From Rhizobium sp. FKY42 (GTDB lineage Bacteria > Pseudomonadota > Alphaproteobacteria > Rhizobiales > Rhizobiaceae), in NCBI RefSeq assembly GCF_005222835.1, contig NZ_STGA01000062.1, forward strand, positions 62,001 through 126,000: a stretch of DNA of 64,000 nucleotides, read 5' to 3'. A program made the position numbers and the translations under genes. Of this stretch, positions 10,628 through 19,871 are shown piece by piece. How positions within the stretch are numbered: position 1 is the first letter of the stretch; the number at the start of each line of letters is the position of its first letter. The notes under the pieces were generated by a model. It was not told where the DNA came from, ran no database searches, and saw only the letters and a list, made by a program, of their open reading frames with translations.

Positions 10628-11056
10628 TCAGCGTTTGTGCATGATCAGCTTCAAGCTTCCGATAACGTGACGCGGCCGAAGCACCAGCAGCGTTTCAATT
10701 AGCCGATCTTCTCCCTGATAGATTTCTATCGGTTGTCGCGTTGCTTCATTAATATCGATAGAAGACCGGCCCGAAACAAAGGAGCATGAGGGCGTGCAGT
10801 CGATGGATAACGTGCTCCCCATACCACTGCCTTTCGAGGTGAATACGAGGCGGATGTTTGAGTCTCCAGTGACCAGTTCGCAATTCTGTCTGGGTCTGCA
10901 TTTGGCGGTTCCAATGACAGGTTCCGCCCCTCGCATAACAAGAGCGAAAGAGACCGGGGTTTCGATAGCCTTGGCGCCTGCATGGGCCAGAGAGAGAAGC
11001 GAGAGGCTAGAGATTGCTGTGGCTGCGAGCAGAGTTAAATATTTTTGACCGCTCAT
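10628..11056 (-). CDS. Small secreted protein of unknown function between ndvB and ndvA
   Basis: A 142-aa protein starting at ATG 11056, which has AGGGA six bases upstream. A longer frame from 11161 would overlap ndvA and lacks a good site. Residues 1-26 form a Sec signal peptide (MSGQKYLTLL..., ending near SLAHA-GA). The mature part contains two closely spaced cysteine pairs (CRPRQNC and CTPSC), suggesting disulfides in the periplasm. A motif resembling invasion-associated locus B proteins is possible but I cannot confirm it. The position between glucan synthase and exporter hints at an envelope role; this is inference only. Confidence 0.7.
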   Translation of the reverse strand: MSGQKYLTLLAATAISSLSLLSLAHAGAKAIETPVSFALVMRGAEPVIGTAKCRPRQNCELVTGDSNIRLVFTSKGSGMGSTLSIDCTPSCSFVSGRSSIDINEATRQPIEIYQGEDRLIETLLVLRPRHVIGSLKLIMHKR

Positions 11057-11105
11057 TGCGTCCCTGCAAGTGATTCCGTTCCTGAGCTTTGCACCCCAAC
11101 ATGAG

Positions 11106-11133
11106 AAAGGCGGCAGGACAAGCCCGCCGCCTT
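11106..11133 (-). terminator. Hairpin after ndvA, likely terminator
   Basis: AAGGCGGC at 11107-11114 pairs with GCCGCCTT at 11126-11133. Read on the minus strand it follows the ndvA stop and ends in TTTCTC, a weak U-tract. It lies upstream of the secreted-protein gene, so it may separate the two. Confidence 0.5.
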
Positions 11134-11157
11134 CGAACATCATCGATTGAAATTTGA

Positions 11158-12927
11158 TCAAGCCTGCTGCAGCAATCTCTGTTCCAGAGCAGGCTTGTGC
11201 TCTTCGGCCAGAATGCCGCTGGTTTTCAGCAGCGAGGCGAAGCGACCGCCCATGGCGCTCAGTTCGTCGAAGGTTCCTTTTTCGATGATCCGGCCATGGT
11301 CGAGGAACAACACCATATCGGCATCGCGGATGGTCGACAGACGATGCGCGATGATGAAGGTGGTGCGGTTCTGGCGCAGGCGGTCGATGGCTTCCTTCAC
11401 GCGGGCTTCCGTTTCAACGTCGAGCGCAGATGTTGCTTCGTCGAGCACCAGAATAGGTGCGTTCTTGAGAATTGCGCGGGCGATGGCAATACGCTGGCGT
11501 TCACCACCGGACAGGCGATTGCCGCGCTCGCCAACTTCCGTCTGATAGCCTGCCAGGCGGCTTTCAATGAAATCCGTGGCAGCTGCGGCTTCGGCTGCGG
11601 CAATGATTTCCGCCTCGCTCGCACCTTCACGGCCAAGGCGGATATTGTCGCTGATGGATCGGTTCAGAAGACCTGCATCCTGGAAAACGGTCGCAATGGA
11701 GTGGCGCAGCGAACGGCGGGTGACGGTGGCGATATCGGTGCCATCAACGAGAATCGCTCCCTGCTGCGGATCGTGGACGCGTTGCAGCAGGTTCACCAGC
11801 GTGGTCTTGCCTGCACCGGTCGGGCCGACGATAGCAATTGTCTGACCGGCCTTGGCGGTGAAGGAGACATCACGAACGCCTTGTGTGGTATTGGCGAAGT
11901 CGAAAGAAACGTTGCGGAATTCCACCTCACCGCGAACCGCATTCAGTTCGCCGGCATTGGCGGGTTCTTCGCGATCCTTTACCGAATCCTCCAGGCGGAA
12001 GAAGTCTTCCAGCTTGGAGCGCGCCTCGAAAATCTGAGTGGCGAACTGCCGCAAGAGATCAAGGCGGCCAATGAGAAGGTTTGCAAAGCCAATGAACGCG
12101 ATGATGTCGCCGACCTTGATCTCGCCGCTGCGCACCAGAAAGATGCCGATAATGAGAATGATCAGCATAGAAACCGTGGAGGCCATGCGGTTCAGCGCGC
12201 TCGCAATCGCCCACCAGTCGAGAACCGGATACTGGGCCGAGAGCAGCCGTTCGGTGAAGCCCTTCAGTGCCTTCGTTTCGGCCTCGATGCGGTTGTAGCT
12301 GTGCAGGACCGTAACGTTGCTGATGGAATCGCTGACATGCGAGAAAACCGTATGATAATGGCCTTCAACGGAGGTCTGACCCTCTTTCGTGCGGTTCATG
12401 ACGACACGACCAATGATCCAGTAGACCACGCTCAAAATCACAAGTACCGAACTCAGGCGCCAATCCATCGAGAAGGCTGTGGGAATGAGCAGCACGAGCG
12501 CGACGATGGTGGCGAGATGCGTGCGCATGAACTCCAGCCACAGGCCGAACAGGGTTTCGCTTGCGCGCAGCAGGGTGTGCAGGGCATTCGATGTACCGCG
12601 CTGGTGATGCCAGGATAGCGGCATGGACACGATGCGGCCGAAGGCTTCGGTCAGCAGGGAGGCGCGGCGACCGTGGGCCAGCCGGTCCGCTTCACGCGCT
12701 ACGAGCACGTAGGCAATTGTGTTGAAGACACCAAAGCCACCCCACATCAGCAGAATGGGTGTTACGTCTCCCTGCGAAGATATGGCGTCGATGATCCGTC
12801 CGAACAGAATGGGTTCAGCGATCGTAATGACTGCCAGCACGATGTTAGCGATGACGACCATCGTCACCCGAAGACGATGAGCTCCCAGGTATCTCAGGGC
12901 GCGTGCGTACACTTGAAACAGGCTCAC
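11158..12927 (-). CDS. ndvA: Cyclic beta-1,2-glucan exporter, ABC transporter fusing membrane and ATPase domains
   Basis: A 589-aa half-transporter that works as a dimer to move cyclic beta-1,2-glucan from cytoplasm to periplasm. The N-terminal ~300 residues carry about six membrane helices (ABC exporter type I fold). The C-terminal ATPase has Walker A GPTGAGKTTL near residue 366, signature [10 protein letters not shown] near 470 and Walker B ILVLDEATSALD. Length and its place beside ndvB match ChvA/NdvA. It starts at ATG 12927 (MSLFQVYARALRYLG) and is transcribed toward ndvB, so the two genes are separate units. A generic lipid/glucan exporter is the only alternative; context makes NdvA very likely. 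Confidence 0.95.
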   Translation of the reverse strand: MSLFQVYARALRYLGAHRLRVTMVVIANIVLAVITIAEPILFGRIIDAISSQGDVTPILLMWGGFGVFNTIAYVLVAREADRLAHGRRASLLTEAFGRIVSMPLSWHHQRGTSNALHTLLRASETLFGLWLEFMRTHLATIVALVLLIPTAFSMDWRLSSVLVILSVVYWIIGRVVMNRTKEGQTSVEGHYHTVFSHVSDSISNVTVLHSYNRIEAETKALKGFTERLLSAQYPVLDWWAIASALNRMASTVSMLIILIIGIFLVRSGEIKVGDIIAFIGFANLLIGRLDLLRQFATQIFEARSKLEDFFRLEDSVKDREEPANAGELNAVRGEVEFRNVSFDFANTTQGVRDVSFTAKAGQTIAIVGPTGAGKTTLVNLLQRVHDPQQGAILVDGTDIATVTRRSLRHSIATVFQDAGLLNRSISDNIRLGREGASEAEIIAAAEAAAATDFIESRLAGYQTEVGERGNRLSGGERQRIAIARAILKNAPILVLDEATSALDVETEARVKEAIDRLRQNRTTFIIAHRLSTIRDADMVLFLDHGRIIEKGTFDELSAMGGRFASLLKTSGILAEEHKPALEQRLLQQA

Positions 12928-13179
12928 GGCATTACCTCATGCTGATATCTCATTTTCTTGCATAGCAGCCTGCACCTGTATGCAGCGTGAACGCTATCAA
13001 AAACGGGTATAGAAAGACTGGGGCGATGCGCAAGGCTGACGTTGAAACTCACTGCGACAATGTCTGGCCAGGCGGGATCTACCCAAAGATATGCAACTAT
13101 ATATAAACACATTTTAGGCATGCGCTTTTGACCTGCAGGGAACCTGGCCTGCTGCGCTGCGTGATTATTGGGGGACGGA

Positions 13180-13920
13180 GTGAATATTCACTCGCTTGTG
13201 CAATTTCTGGCAATAGCCCACGAAGCAGAGTCCGCTGGCGAGCTGGTGGGCGAGTTGGAATCTCTGCTCGCTATCCACGGGTTCAGCTATTACGGTATCT
13301 GGTTTCACGACAAAGTGTTCGCCGATACGAGTGACTTTATGCTGACCGGTCGGTGGCCCGCCGGGTGGCGTAAGCACTATGCCGCCCGTAAATATGAATC
13401 GATCGATCCGCTGCGGCGAATGCTGGCGGTAACGCAAAGACCATTCCGCTGGAAGGACGCGATCGCCGCCTACCAGGACGATCCGCAGCAGAAAAAGGCA
13501 CTTCGGCTTCTTCGTGATGCGGCTAGAAACGGATTGAACGACGGTTATGTGTTTCCAATCTACGGAAGGACGGGTCTGATCGGCACGATGACCATTGCCG
13601 GAGAACCCATAGATTTGTCTCCTGTAGAGATCTGTCTGTTCGAAGCGGTAGCGCGCAAGTCGCTGTGGCGATTCCTCGAATTGCGTGGCGGGGCGGCAGA
13701 GCTTGAAAAACGGACCGCACTGGAGGCAGATCTTACCCAACGGCAACTGGAAGTTCTGCGCCTGTTGTGTGACGGCATGACGTCCAACGAAATCGCCAGA
13801 GCGCTGGAGATTTCCAACCACACGGTTGACTGGTACATCAATGTGATTCAGGAGAAGTTTGACGCGCGCAACAGGCAGCATGTCATCGCAATGGCGTTTC
13901 GGGCGGGCATCGTTACGTGA
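13180..13920 (+). CDS. LuxR-family quorum-sensing-type regulator without a linked luxI
   Basis: A 246-aa transcription factor with an N-terminal autoinducer-binding domain and a C-terminal LuxR helix-turn-helix (from about residue 185, LTQRQLEVLRLLCDGMTSNEIA). Residues W63, Y67, D76 and W91 have exactly the spacing of TraR W57, Y61, D70 and W85, which bind the acyl-homoserine lactone, so ligand binding looks intact. The start is GTG 13180, with GGGGGAC just upstream. It is divergent from ndvA across 252 bases and precedes pyc by 128 bases. No luxI-type synthase occurs in this window, so it is a LuxR solo locally. The target genes are unknown. Confidence 0.88.
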   Translation: MNIHSLVQFLAIAHEAESAGELVGELESLLAIHGFSYYGIWFHDKVFADTSDFMLTGRWPAGWRKHYAARKYESIDPLRRMLAVTQRPFRWKDAIAAYQDDPQQKKALRLLRDAARNGLNDGYVFPIYGRTGLIGTMTIAGEPIDLSPVEICLFEAVARKSLWRFLELRGGAAELEKRTALEADLTQRQLEVLRLLCDGMTSNEIARALEISNHTVDWYINVIQEKFDARNRQHVIAMAFRAGIVT

Positions 13921-14048
13921 CAATGCAAGCTGACGCGAAACTGACATAAATTTAAACGATTCAATAAGACGGAAATTGCCATTCCTAAAAATGCCGCTAA
14001 TGTTCCTTCGCAGTGCAACATGCATGGTTACTGCTAAGGGGGATAGCT

Positions 14049-17000
14049 TTGCAAATCCGGAAGATTCTTGTCGCCAACCGTTCCGAAATCGCCATCCGCG
14101 TGTTCCGCGCCGCCAACGAGCTTGGCATCAAAACGGTGGCCATATGGGCAGAGGAAGATAAGCTTTCGCTGCATCGGTTCAAGGCGGATGAGAGCTATCA
14201 GGTCGGGCGCGGCCCGCATCTGCCGCGCGATCTTGGACCAATTGAAAGCTATCTTTCCATTCCGGAAGTCATCCGCGTTGCCAAGCTGTCCGGCGCCGAT
14301 GCGATCCATCCGGGCTATGGCCTGCTGTCCGAAAGTCCGGAATTCGTTGAGGCCTGCAACGCTGCAGGAATCATTTTCATCGGTCCGACATCCGACACAA
14401 TGCGTCAGCTTGGCAACAAGGTGGCAGCGCGCAACCTGGCAATTTCCGTAGGAGTTCCTGTCGTGCCAGCAACGGAGCCGTTGCCGGACGATATCGAAAC
14501 CGTGAAGAAAATGGCGGCCGAGATTGGCTATCCAGTGATGCTGAAAGCCTCCTGGGGCGGCGGTGGGCGCGGCATGCGCGTCATTCGCTCCGAGGCGGAC
14601 CTTGCAAAGGAAGTGACCGAAGCCAAGCGCGAGGCCATGGCTGCCTTCGGCAAGGACGAAGTCTATCTGGAAAAGCTGGTCGAGCGCGCGCGCCACGTGG
14701 AAAGCCAGGTGCTGGGCGATACACACGGCAATGTGGTGCATCTCTTCGAGCGTGACTGCTCCATCCAGCGCCGTAACCAGAAGGTGGTCGAGCGCGCACC
14801 GGCGCCTTATCTTTCTGAAGCGCAGCGCCAGGAACTGGCTGGCTATTCTCTGAAGATCGCCGCGGCGACGAACTATATCGGCGCCGGCACCGTCGAGTAT
14901 CTGATGGATGCCGATACCGGCAAATTCTACTTCATCGAAGTGAACCCGCGCATTCAGGTCGAGCATACGGTCACGGAAGTTGTGACCGGCATCGATATCG
15001 TCAAGGCGCAGATCCACATTCTGGAAGGGGCGGCCATCGGCACGCCGGAGTCCGGCGTCCCGGCGCAGGCGGACATCCGCCTCAACGGCCATGCGCTGCA
15101 GTGCCGCATTACGACGGAAGACCCCGAACAGAACTTTATCCCCGACTATGGCCGTATCACCGCCTACCGTTCGGCAGCTGGTTTCGGCATTCGCCTGGAT
15201 GGCGGCACGGCCTATACGGGCGCGATCATCACCCGCTACTACGATCCGCTGCTGGTGAAGGTCACAGCTTCGGGTGGCACGCCGCAGGAGGCGATCAGCC
15301 GCATGGACCGTGCTCTGCGCGAATTCCGTATTCGTGGCGTGGCGACGAACCTGACCTTCCTGGAAGCCATCATAGGCCATCCGAACTTCCGCGATAATTC
15401 CTATACGACCCGTTTCATCGATACGACACCGGAGCTTTTCCAGCAGGTGAAGCGTCAGGACCGCGCGACCAAGCTTCTGACCTACCTCGCCGATGTTACC
15501 GTCAACGGCCATCCGGAAACCAAGGGTCGGCCGATGCCGTCGGCCAAGGCGCCGAAGCCGATCGTTCCCTATATCGAGGCGGAGGTTCAGCCCGGCACCA
15601 AGCAGAAGCTCGATGAGCTGGGGCCAAAGGCGTTTGCCGAGTGGATGCGCAACGAAAAGCGCGTTCTTTTGACCGACACGACCATGCGTGACGGCCACCA
15701 GTCGCTTCTCGCCACCCGTATGCGCACCTTTGATATTGCGCGTATTGCACCGGTCTACGCCAAGGCGCTGCCCAACCTCTTCTCGCTGGAATGCTGGGGC
15801 GGCGCGACCTTCGACGTTTCCATGCGCTTCCTGACGGAAGATCCGTGGGAGCGCTTAGCGCTGATCCGCGAAGGTGCGCCGAACTTCCTGCTGCAAATGC
15901 TGCTGCGCGGTGCAAACGGTGTGGGCTACACCAACTACCCGGACAATGTGGTGAAGTACTTCGTGCGCCAGGCGGCGAAGGGCGGCATCGACCTGTTCCG
16001 CGTGTTCGACTGCCTGAACTGGGTGGAAAACATGCGCGTCTCCATGGACGCCATCCAGGAAGAGAACAAGCTCTGCGAGGCGACGATCTGCTATACGGGC
16101 GACCTCCTGAACAGTGCGCGTCCGAAGTATGATCTGAAATACTATGTCTCGCTGGCGGAAGAGCTGGAAAAGGCAGGCGCGCACATCATCGCGCTGAAGG
16201 ATATGGCGGGTCTCCTGAAGCCTGCCGCTGCGCGCGTGCTGTTCAAGGCGCTGCGGGAAGCAACCAGCCTGCCGATCCACTTCCACACGCATGATACCTC
16301 AGGCATCTCGGCGGCAACTGTTCTCGCCGCTATCGATTCCGGCGTCGATGCCGTAGATGCGGCCATGGATGCCTTCTCTGGCAATACGTCGCAGCCCTGC
16401 CTCGGTTCGATTGTCGAGGCGCTTTCCGGTACGGAGCGCGATTCGGGTCTCGATCCGGAATGGATCCGCCGCATCTCCTTCTATTGGGAGGCGGTGCGCC
16501 ACCAGTACGCCGCCTTCGAAAGCGATCTCAAGGGTCCGGCCTCGGAAGTCTATCTGCATGAAATGCCGGGCGGCCAGTTCACCAACCTCAAGGAACAGGC
16601 CCGTTCTCTGGGTCTCGAAACCCGCTGGCACGAAGTGGCGCAGACCTATGCCGATGTGAACCAGATGTTCGGCGATATCGTGAAGGTCACGCCGTCCTCC
16701 AAGGTTGTCGGCGATATGGCGCTGATGATGGTGAGCCAGGATCTGAAGGTGGCGGATGTGGAAAATCCGGGCCGTGATATCGCCTTCCCGGATTCGGTTG
16801 TTTCCATGCTGCGGGGTGATCTCGGCCAGCCTCCGGGCGGATGGCCGGAAGCCCTGCAGAAGAAGGCGCTGAAGGGCGACAAACCCTATACCGAACGGCC
16901 CGGCTCGCTGCTGAAGGACGCCGATCTCGATGCCGAGCGCAAGGTGATCGAGGAGAAGCTTGGCCGCTCGGTCGATGACTTTGAATTTGCCTCTTATCTC

Positions 17001-17507
17001 ATGTATCCGAAGGTCTTCACCGATTTCGCCCTGGCGTCGGATACCTATGGTCCGGTCTCGGTTCTGCCGACACCTGCCTATTTCTACGGTATGGCCGATG
17101 GTGAGGAGCTGTTTGCCGATATCGAGAAGGGCAAGACGCTGGTTGTCGTCAACCAGGCAGCCAGTGCGCCGGACGCGCAAGGTCTGGTGACGGTGTTCTT
17201 CGAGCTGAACGGCCAGCCGCGCCGCATCAAGGTGCCGGATCGCAGCCGCGCCGCGACAAGCATTGCCCGCCGGAAGGCGGAAGCAGGTAATGCCGCGCAA
17301 CTCGGTGCGCCGATGCCCGGTGTCATTTCCCGCGTCTTCGTTTCGGCTGGCCAGAAGGTCAAGGCGGGCGATGTGCTGCTCTCCATCGAAGCGATGAAGA
17401 TGGAAACGGCGCTGCATGCGGAAAAGGATGGCGAGATCACGGAAGTGGCCGTGAAGGCTGGCGACCAGATCGATGCCAAGGATCTGCTGGTCGTTTACGC
17501 TGCCTGA
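14049..17507 (+). CDS. pyc: Pyruvate carboxylase
   Basis: A 1152-aa biotin enzyme that carboxylates pyruvate to oxaloacetate with ATP and bicarbonate, replenishing the TCA cycle in the cytoplasm. Domains in order are biotin carboxylase with ATP grasp (about 1-460; KILVANRSEIAIRVF at the N-terminus), carboxyltransferase (from ~535; TDTTMRDGHQS) and a biotin carrier with EAMKMET, whose target lysine is K1117. The protein closely resembles the structurally known Rhizobium etli enzyme. The best start is TTG 14049, six bases after AAGGGGG; this aligns with the family N-terminus, whereas the upstream GTG at 14013 would add 12 unmatched residues. Confidence 0.97.
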   Translation: MQIRKILVANRSEIAIRVFRAANELGIKTVAIWAEEDKLSLHRFKADESYQVGRGPHLPRDLGPIESYLSIPEVIRVAKLSGADAIHPGYGLLSESPEFVEACNAAGIIFIGPTSDTMRQLGNKVAARNLAISVGVPVVPATEPLPDDIETVKKMAAEIGYPVMLKASWGGGGRGMRVIRSEADLAKEVTEAKREAMAAFGKDEVYLEKLVERARHVESQVLGDTHGNVVHLFERDCSIQRRNQKVVERAPAPYLSEAQRQELAGYSLKIAAATNYIGAGTVEYLMDADTGKFYFIEVNPRIQVEHTVTEVVTGIDIVKAQIHILEGAAIGTPESGVPAQADIRLNGHALQCRITTEDPEQNFIPDYGRITAYRSAAGFGIRLDGGTAYTGAIITRYYDPLLVKVTASGGTPQEAISRMDRALREFRIRGVATNLTFLEAIIGHPNFRDNSYTTRFIDTTPELFQQVKRQDRATKLLTYLADVTVNGHPETKGRPMPSAKAPKPIVPYIEAEVQPGTKQKLDELGPKAFAEWMRNEKRVLLTDTTMRDGHQSLLATRMRTFDIARIAPVYAKALPNLFSLECWGGATFDVSMRFLTEDPWERLALIREGAPNFLLQMLLRGANGVGYTNYPDNVVKYFVRQAAKGGIDLFRVFDCLNWVENMRVSMDAIQEENKLCEATICYTGDLLNSARPKYDLKYYVSLAEELEKAGAHIIALKDMAGLLKPAAARVLFKALREATSLPIHFHTHDTSGISAATVLAAIDSGVDAVDAAMDAFSGNTSQPCLGSIVEALSGTERDSGLDPEWIRRISFYWEAVRHQYAAFESDLKGPASEVYLHEMPGGQFTNLKEQARSLGLETRWHEVAQTYADVNQMFGDIVKVTPSSKVVGDMALMMVSQDLKVADVENPGRDIAFPDSVVSMLRGDLGQPPGGWPEALQKKALKGDKPYTERPGSLLKDADLDAERKVIEEKLGRSVDDFEFASYLMYPKVFTDFALASDTYGPVSVLPTPAYFYGMADGEELFADIEKGKTLVVVNQAASAPDAQGLVTVFFELNGQPRRIKVPDRSRAATSIARRKAEAGNAAQLGAPMPGVISRVFVSAGQKVKAGDVLLSIEAMKMETALHAEKDGEITEVAVKAGDQIDAKDLLVVYAA

Positions 17508-17520
17508 GAATAATCTGGAT

Positions 17521-17551
17521 GGCCGCGGGCGGATTTTGATCGTCCGCGGCC
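17521..17551 (+). terminator. Hairpin after pyc
   Basis: GGCCGCGG at 17521-17528 pairs with CCGCGGCC at 17544-17551 and the stem extends inward with wobble pairs. It starts 13 bases after the pyc stop. There is no clear U-tract, so termination is plausible but not certain. Confidence 0.5.
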
Positions 17552-17735
17552 GCTTCATGCCAATCGGCCGGGCCGGCCGTGTCACGGTTACCGCTTGGCG
17601 GTTTCCGGCCTGGTGCGCTTTCGTCACGCCCCTCTTTTTCCCTCAATCTCGCTTTCATCGATCTCTGAGCCGCCATGGCATCGCGAGCAATCACGTCTCG
17701 TGACAATCGTCGGGCGTTTTGTGTCTTGATTGCAT

Positions 17736-17765
17736 ATTTGTGCACGTTTATGCGTGTTTTTGCGG
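17736..17765 (+). promoter_or_regulatory. Three tandem 10-bp repeats upstream of deoR-type gene
   Basis: ATTTGTGCAC, GTTTATGCGT and GTTTTTGCGG follow each other without a gap and share the pattern TTT-N-TGC at a 10-bp period, ending 19 bases before the regulator's ATG. Such helically phased repeats suit an autoregulatory operator for a DeoR/GlpR-type protein. The role is inferred. Confidence 0.45.
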
Positions 17766-17784
17766 TATTCAGGATGAGGTGTGC

Positions 17785-18582
17785 ATGACGGATCTGATGG
17801 TGCAGGAAAGGCAGGCTGAAATCCTGCGGCGTCTGAAACAGGACGGGCGGGTGCTGGCGGCGTCTCTTGCGGCGGAATTTCGCATTTCGGAAGATACGAT
17901 CCGCCGCGACCTGCGCGACATGGCCCATGCCGGCCTGTGCGAACGGGTTTATGGCGGTGCCCTGCCGGTCTCGCAGGGTGCTACAACGCTCACCCAGCGC
18001 ATGAGCGTCGCTTCCGAGCGGAAGAAGTCGCTTGCCTTGGCCGCTCTTGCCCTCATCCCGCAAAGGTCCGCCGTGTTCTTCGATGCCGGCAGCACCAATC
18101 TTGCGATTGCCGAGGCCCTGCACGAGGACCTGATGGTGACGGCGGTGACCAATTCTCCCGCCATCGCGCTCATGCTCGCCGAAAAGCCCCTGGTGGAGGT
18201 GATCCTGATCGGCGGCAGCCTGGACCGCGTGGTCGGCGGGGTCGTCGGTGCACGGGCGATCGAGGCAATGTCGGTCATCCGACCGGACATCTGCTTCGTC
18301 GGGACCTGCGGTATCGACGCAGACGGAGGCCTGTCGGCCTTCCGCCTGGAAGATGCGGCCTTCAAGCAGTTCGTCTGTGGCCGAAGCCGAAGGGTCATCG
18401 TCGCCGCCACGCGCGAAAAATTCGATGCGACCGCACCCTATGCGGTGGCCGCTGCTGGCCAATATCATTGCCTCGTGACTGAACCGGGCGTTCACGCGCA
18501 TCGGCTGGCACCGCTGCGGGAGGCGGGGTGCGAAATCATTGAGGCCGGATCGTCAGAGGGTCGCAAGACCGGGAGAGATTGA
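17785..18582 (+). CDS. DeoR/GlpR-family transcriptional regulator
   Basis: A 265-aa repressor type with an N-terminal winged helix (RQAEILRRLKQDG...ISEDTIRRDLRDM, about residues 5-58) and a C-terminal sugar-phosphate sensor domain (DAGSTN near 100, GG repeats near 140, FVGTCGIDADGGLS near 175). ATG 17785 follows a GAGGTG ribosome binding site; an upstream in-frame start at 17719 has none. Its stop lies five bases before the MFS transporter start, so the two are very likely co-transcribed and the regulator probably controls the transporter and itself. The effector is not identifiable. Confidence 0.88.
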   Translation: MTDLMVQERQAEILRRLKQDGRVLAASLAAEFRISEDTIRRDLRDMAHAGLCERVYGGALPVSQGATTLTQRMSVASERKKSLALAALALIPQRSAVFFDAGSTNLAIAEALHEDLMVTAVTNSPAIALMLAEKPLVEVILIGGSLDRVVGGVVGARAIEAMSVIRPDICFVGTCGIDADGGLSAFRLEDAAFKQFVCGRSRRVIVAATREKFDATAPYAVAAAGQYHCLVTEPGVHAHRLAPLREAGCEIIEAGSSEGRKTGRD

Positions 18583-18587
18583 GAGCA

Positions 18588-19781
18588 ATGACTGAGAATA
18601 CTGCTGCTGCGGGCGCTTTTGACCGCGCCCCCATCATCACGCGCGAGCGTGCTGCCGTGGCGCTGATGTTTTTGATGAACGGCTTTCTCGTTGGGGCCTG
18701 GGCTCCCAAGATTCCCGAATTCGCCAGCCGTCTTTCCTTGAGTGAAAGTGCACTTGGCCTGATGATCCTGACATTCGGTCTGGGCTCCATCACCATGATG
18801 CCGGTCGCGGGCATGCAGATTGCGCGCTTCGGTTCGGCCTGGGTCACGCGTATTACGGCAGTGCTTGTTGTCCCGACACTGCTTCTGCTGACAGCGGTCG
18901 GATCTGTCTGGACGGCGGCTGTGGCCATCTTCCTGTTCGGCGGGCTGATTGGCGCTATGGACGTTGCCATGAATGCCAATGCGGTGGCGACGGAAAAGCA
19001 TATGCGCCGCTCCATCATGTCGTCCTGCCATGCCTTCTGGAGCCTTGGCGGGCTTATTGGTGCCGGCACCGGCGGAATTCTCATTGCCAATGCGGGAGCC
19101 TATGGTCATGCGGTCATCGCCACGTTTGCGGCGGCTGTCATGGTTGCTGTTGCCTGGCCGATGATGCTGGCAGACAAGCCTCACGCTGAAGAAGCGAAGG
19201 AAAAGATTCTTCTGCCGATGACGCCGCTGCCGTGGCTCATCGGCCTGGTGGCGCTGTTCTCCATGATACCGGAGGGCGCAGTGCTGGATTGGGGCGCGCT
19301 TTATCTGCGCAATGAGCTTGGTGCTTCGGTTCAGTTGTCCGGCTTTGCCTATGCCGCCTTCTCGCTGACAATGGCCATCATGCGTTTTGCTGGTGACATC
19401 GTGCGCGACAGGCTCGGCGCAGTCAGGACGTTGCGGATTTGCACGGTCATCGCCATGATCGGCTTGCTGATTGCAGGCTTTGCGCCGAATGCGACATTGG
19501 TCATCATCGGCTTCGCCTTTGCCGGGATCGGCATCTCCAACATGGTGCCAATTGCCTTTTCCGCTGCTGGAAACCTGCCGGGCATGGCGCAGGGCATTGG
19601 TCTTTCGGTTGTCACAACCATGGGCTATTCCGGCATTCTGGTCGCGCCCTCGCTGATCGGCTTCATTGCGGAGCATGTGGGGCTGGGCACGATCTTCGCG
19701 GCATTGCCCGTCTTGCATGTTGTGGTTCTGCTTCTCTCAGGGCTCGCGCGCCATGCAGATAGGCCTGCAGGATCCCATTGA
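18588..19781 (+). CDS. MFS transporter (YbjJ/fucose-permease-like)
   Basis: A 397-aa membrane transporter with about 12 predicted helices, starting RAAVALMFLMNGFLVGAWAPKIPEF, a pattern seen in YbjJ-like members of the major facilitator superfamily. ATG 18588 is preferred to a TTG at 18579 because GAGAG precedes it. It directly follows the DeoR-type gene, so its substrate may be a sugar or sugar derivative that the regulator senses; a drug exporter is also possible. Confidence 0.8.
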   Translation: MTENTAAAGAFDRAPIITRERAAVALMFLMNGFLVGAWAPKIPEFASRLSLSESALGLMILTFGLGSITMMPVAGMQIARFGSAWVTRITAVLVVPTLLLLTAVGSVWTAAVAIFLFGGLIGAMDVAMNANAVATEKHMRRSIMSSCHAFWSLGGLIGAGTGGILIANAGAYGHAVIATFAAAVMVAVAWPMMLADKPHAEEAKEKILLPMTPLPWLIGLVALFSMIPEGAVLDWGALYLRNELGASVQLSGFAYAAFSLTMAIMRFAGDIVRDRLGAVRTLRICTVIAMIGLLIAGFAPNATLVIIGFAFAGIGISNMVPIAFSAAGNLPGMAQGIGLSVVTTMGYSGILVAPSLIGFIAEHVGLGTIFAALPVLHVVVLLLSGLARHADRPAGSH

Positions 19782-19871
19782 TGAGATCAGGAATGTGATT
19801 TCGCAGAGGTGTTGACAAGCACCCGCGCATGATCCACCTGAAGGGCACTTTTTCTGGCAAAGGTGAACTCC

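Noticed and set aside
13139..13163. GGAAC-N16-CGTG upstream of the LuxR gene
   Set aside because: One mismatch in the -10 element of the EcfG consensus; not strong enough to call.
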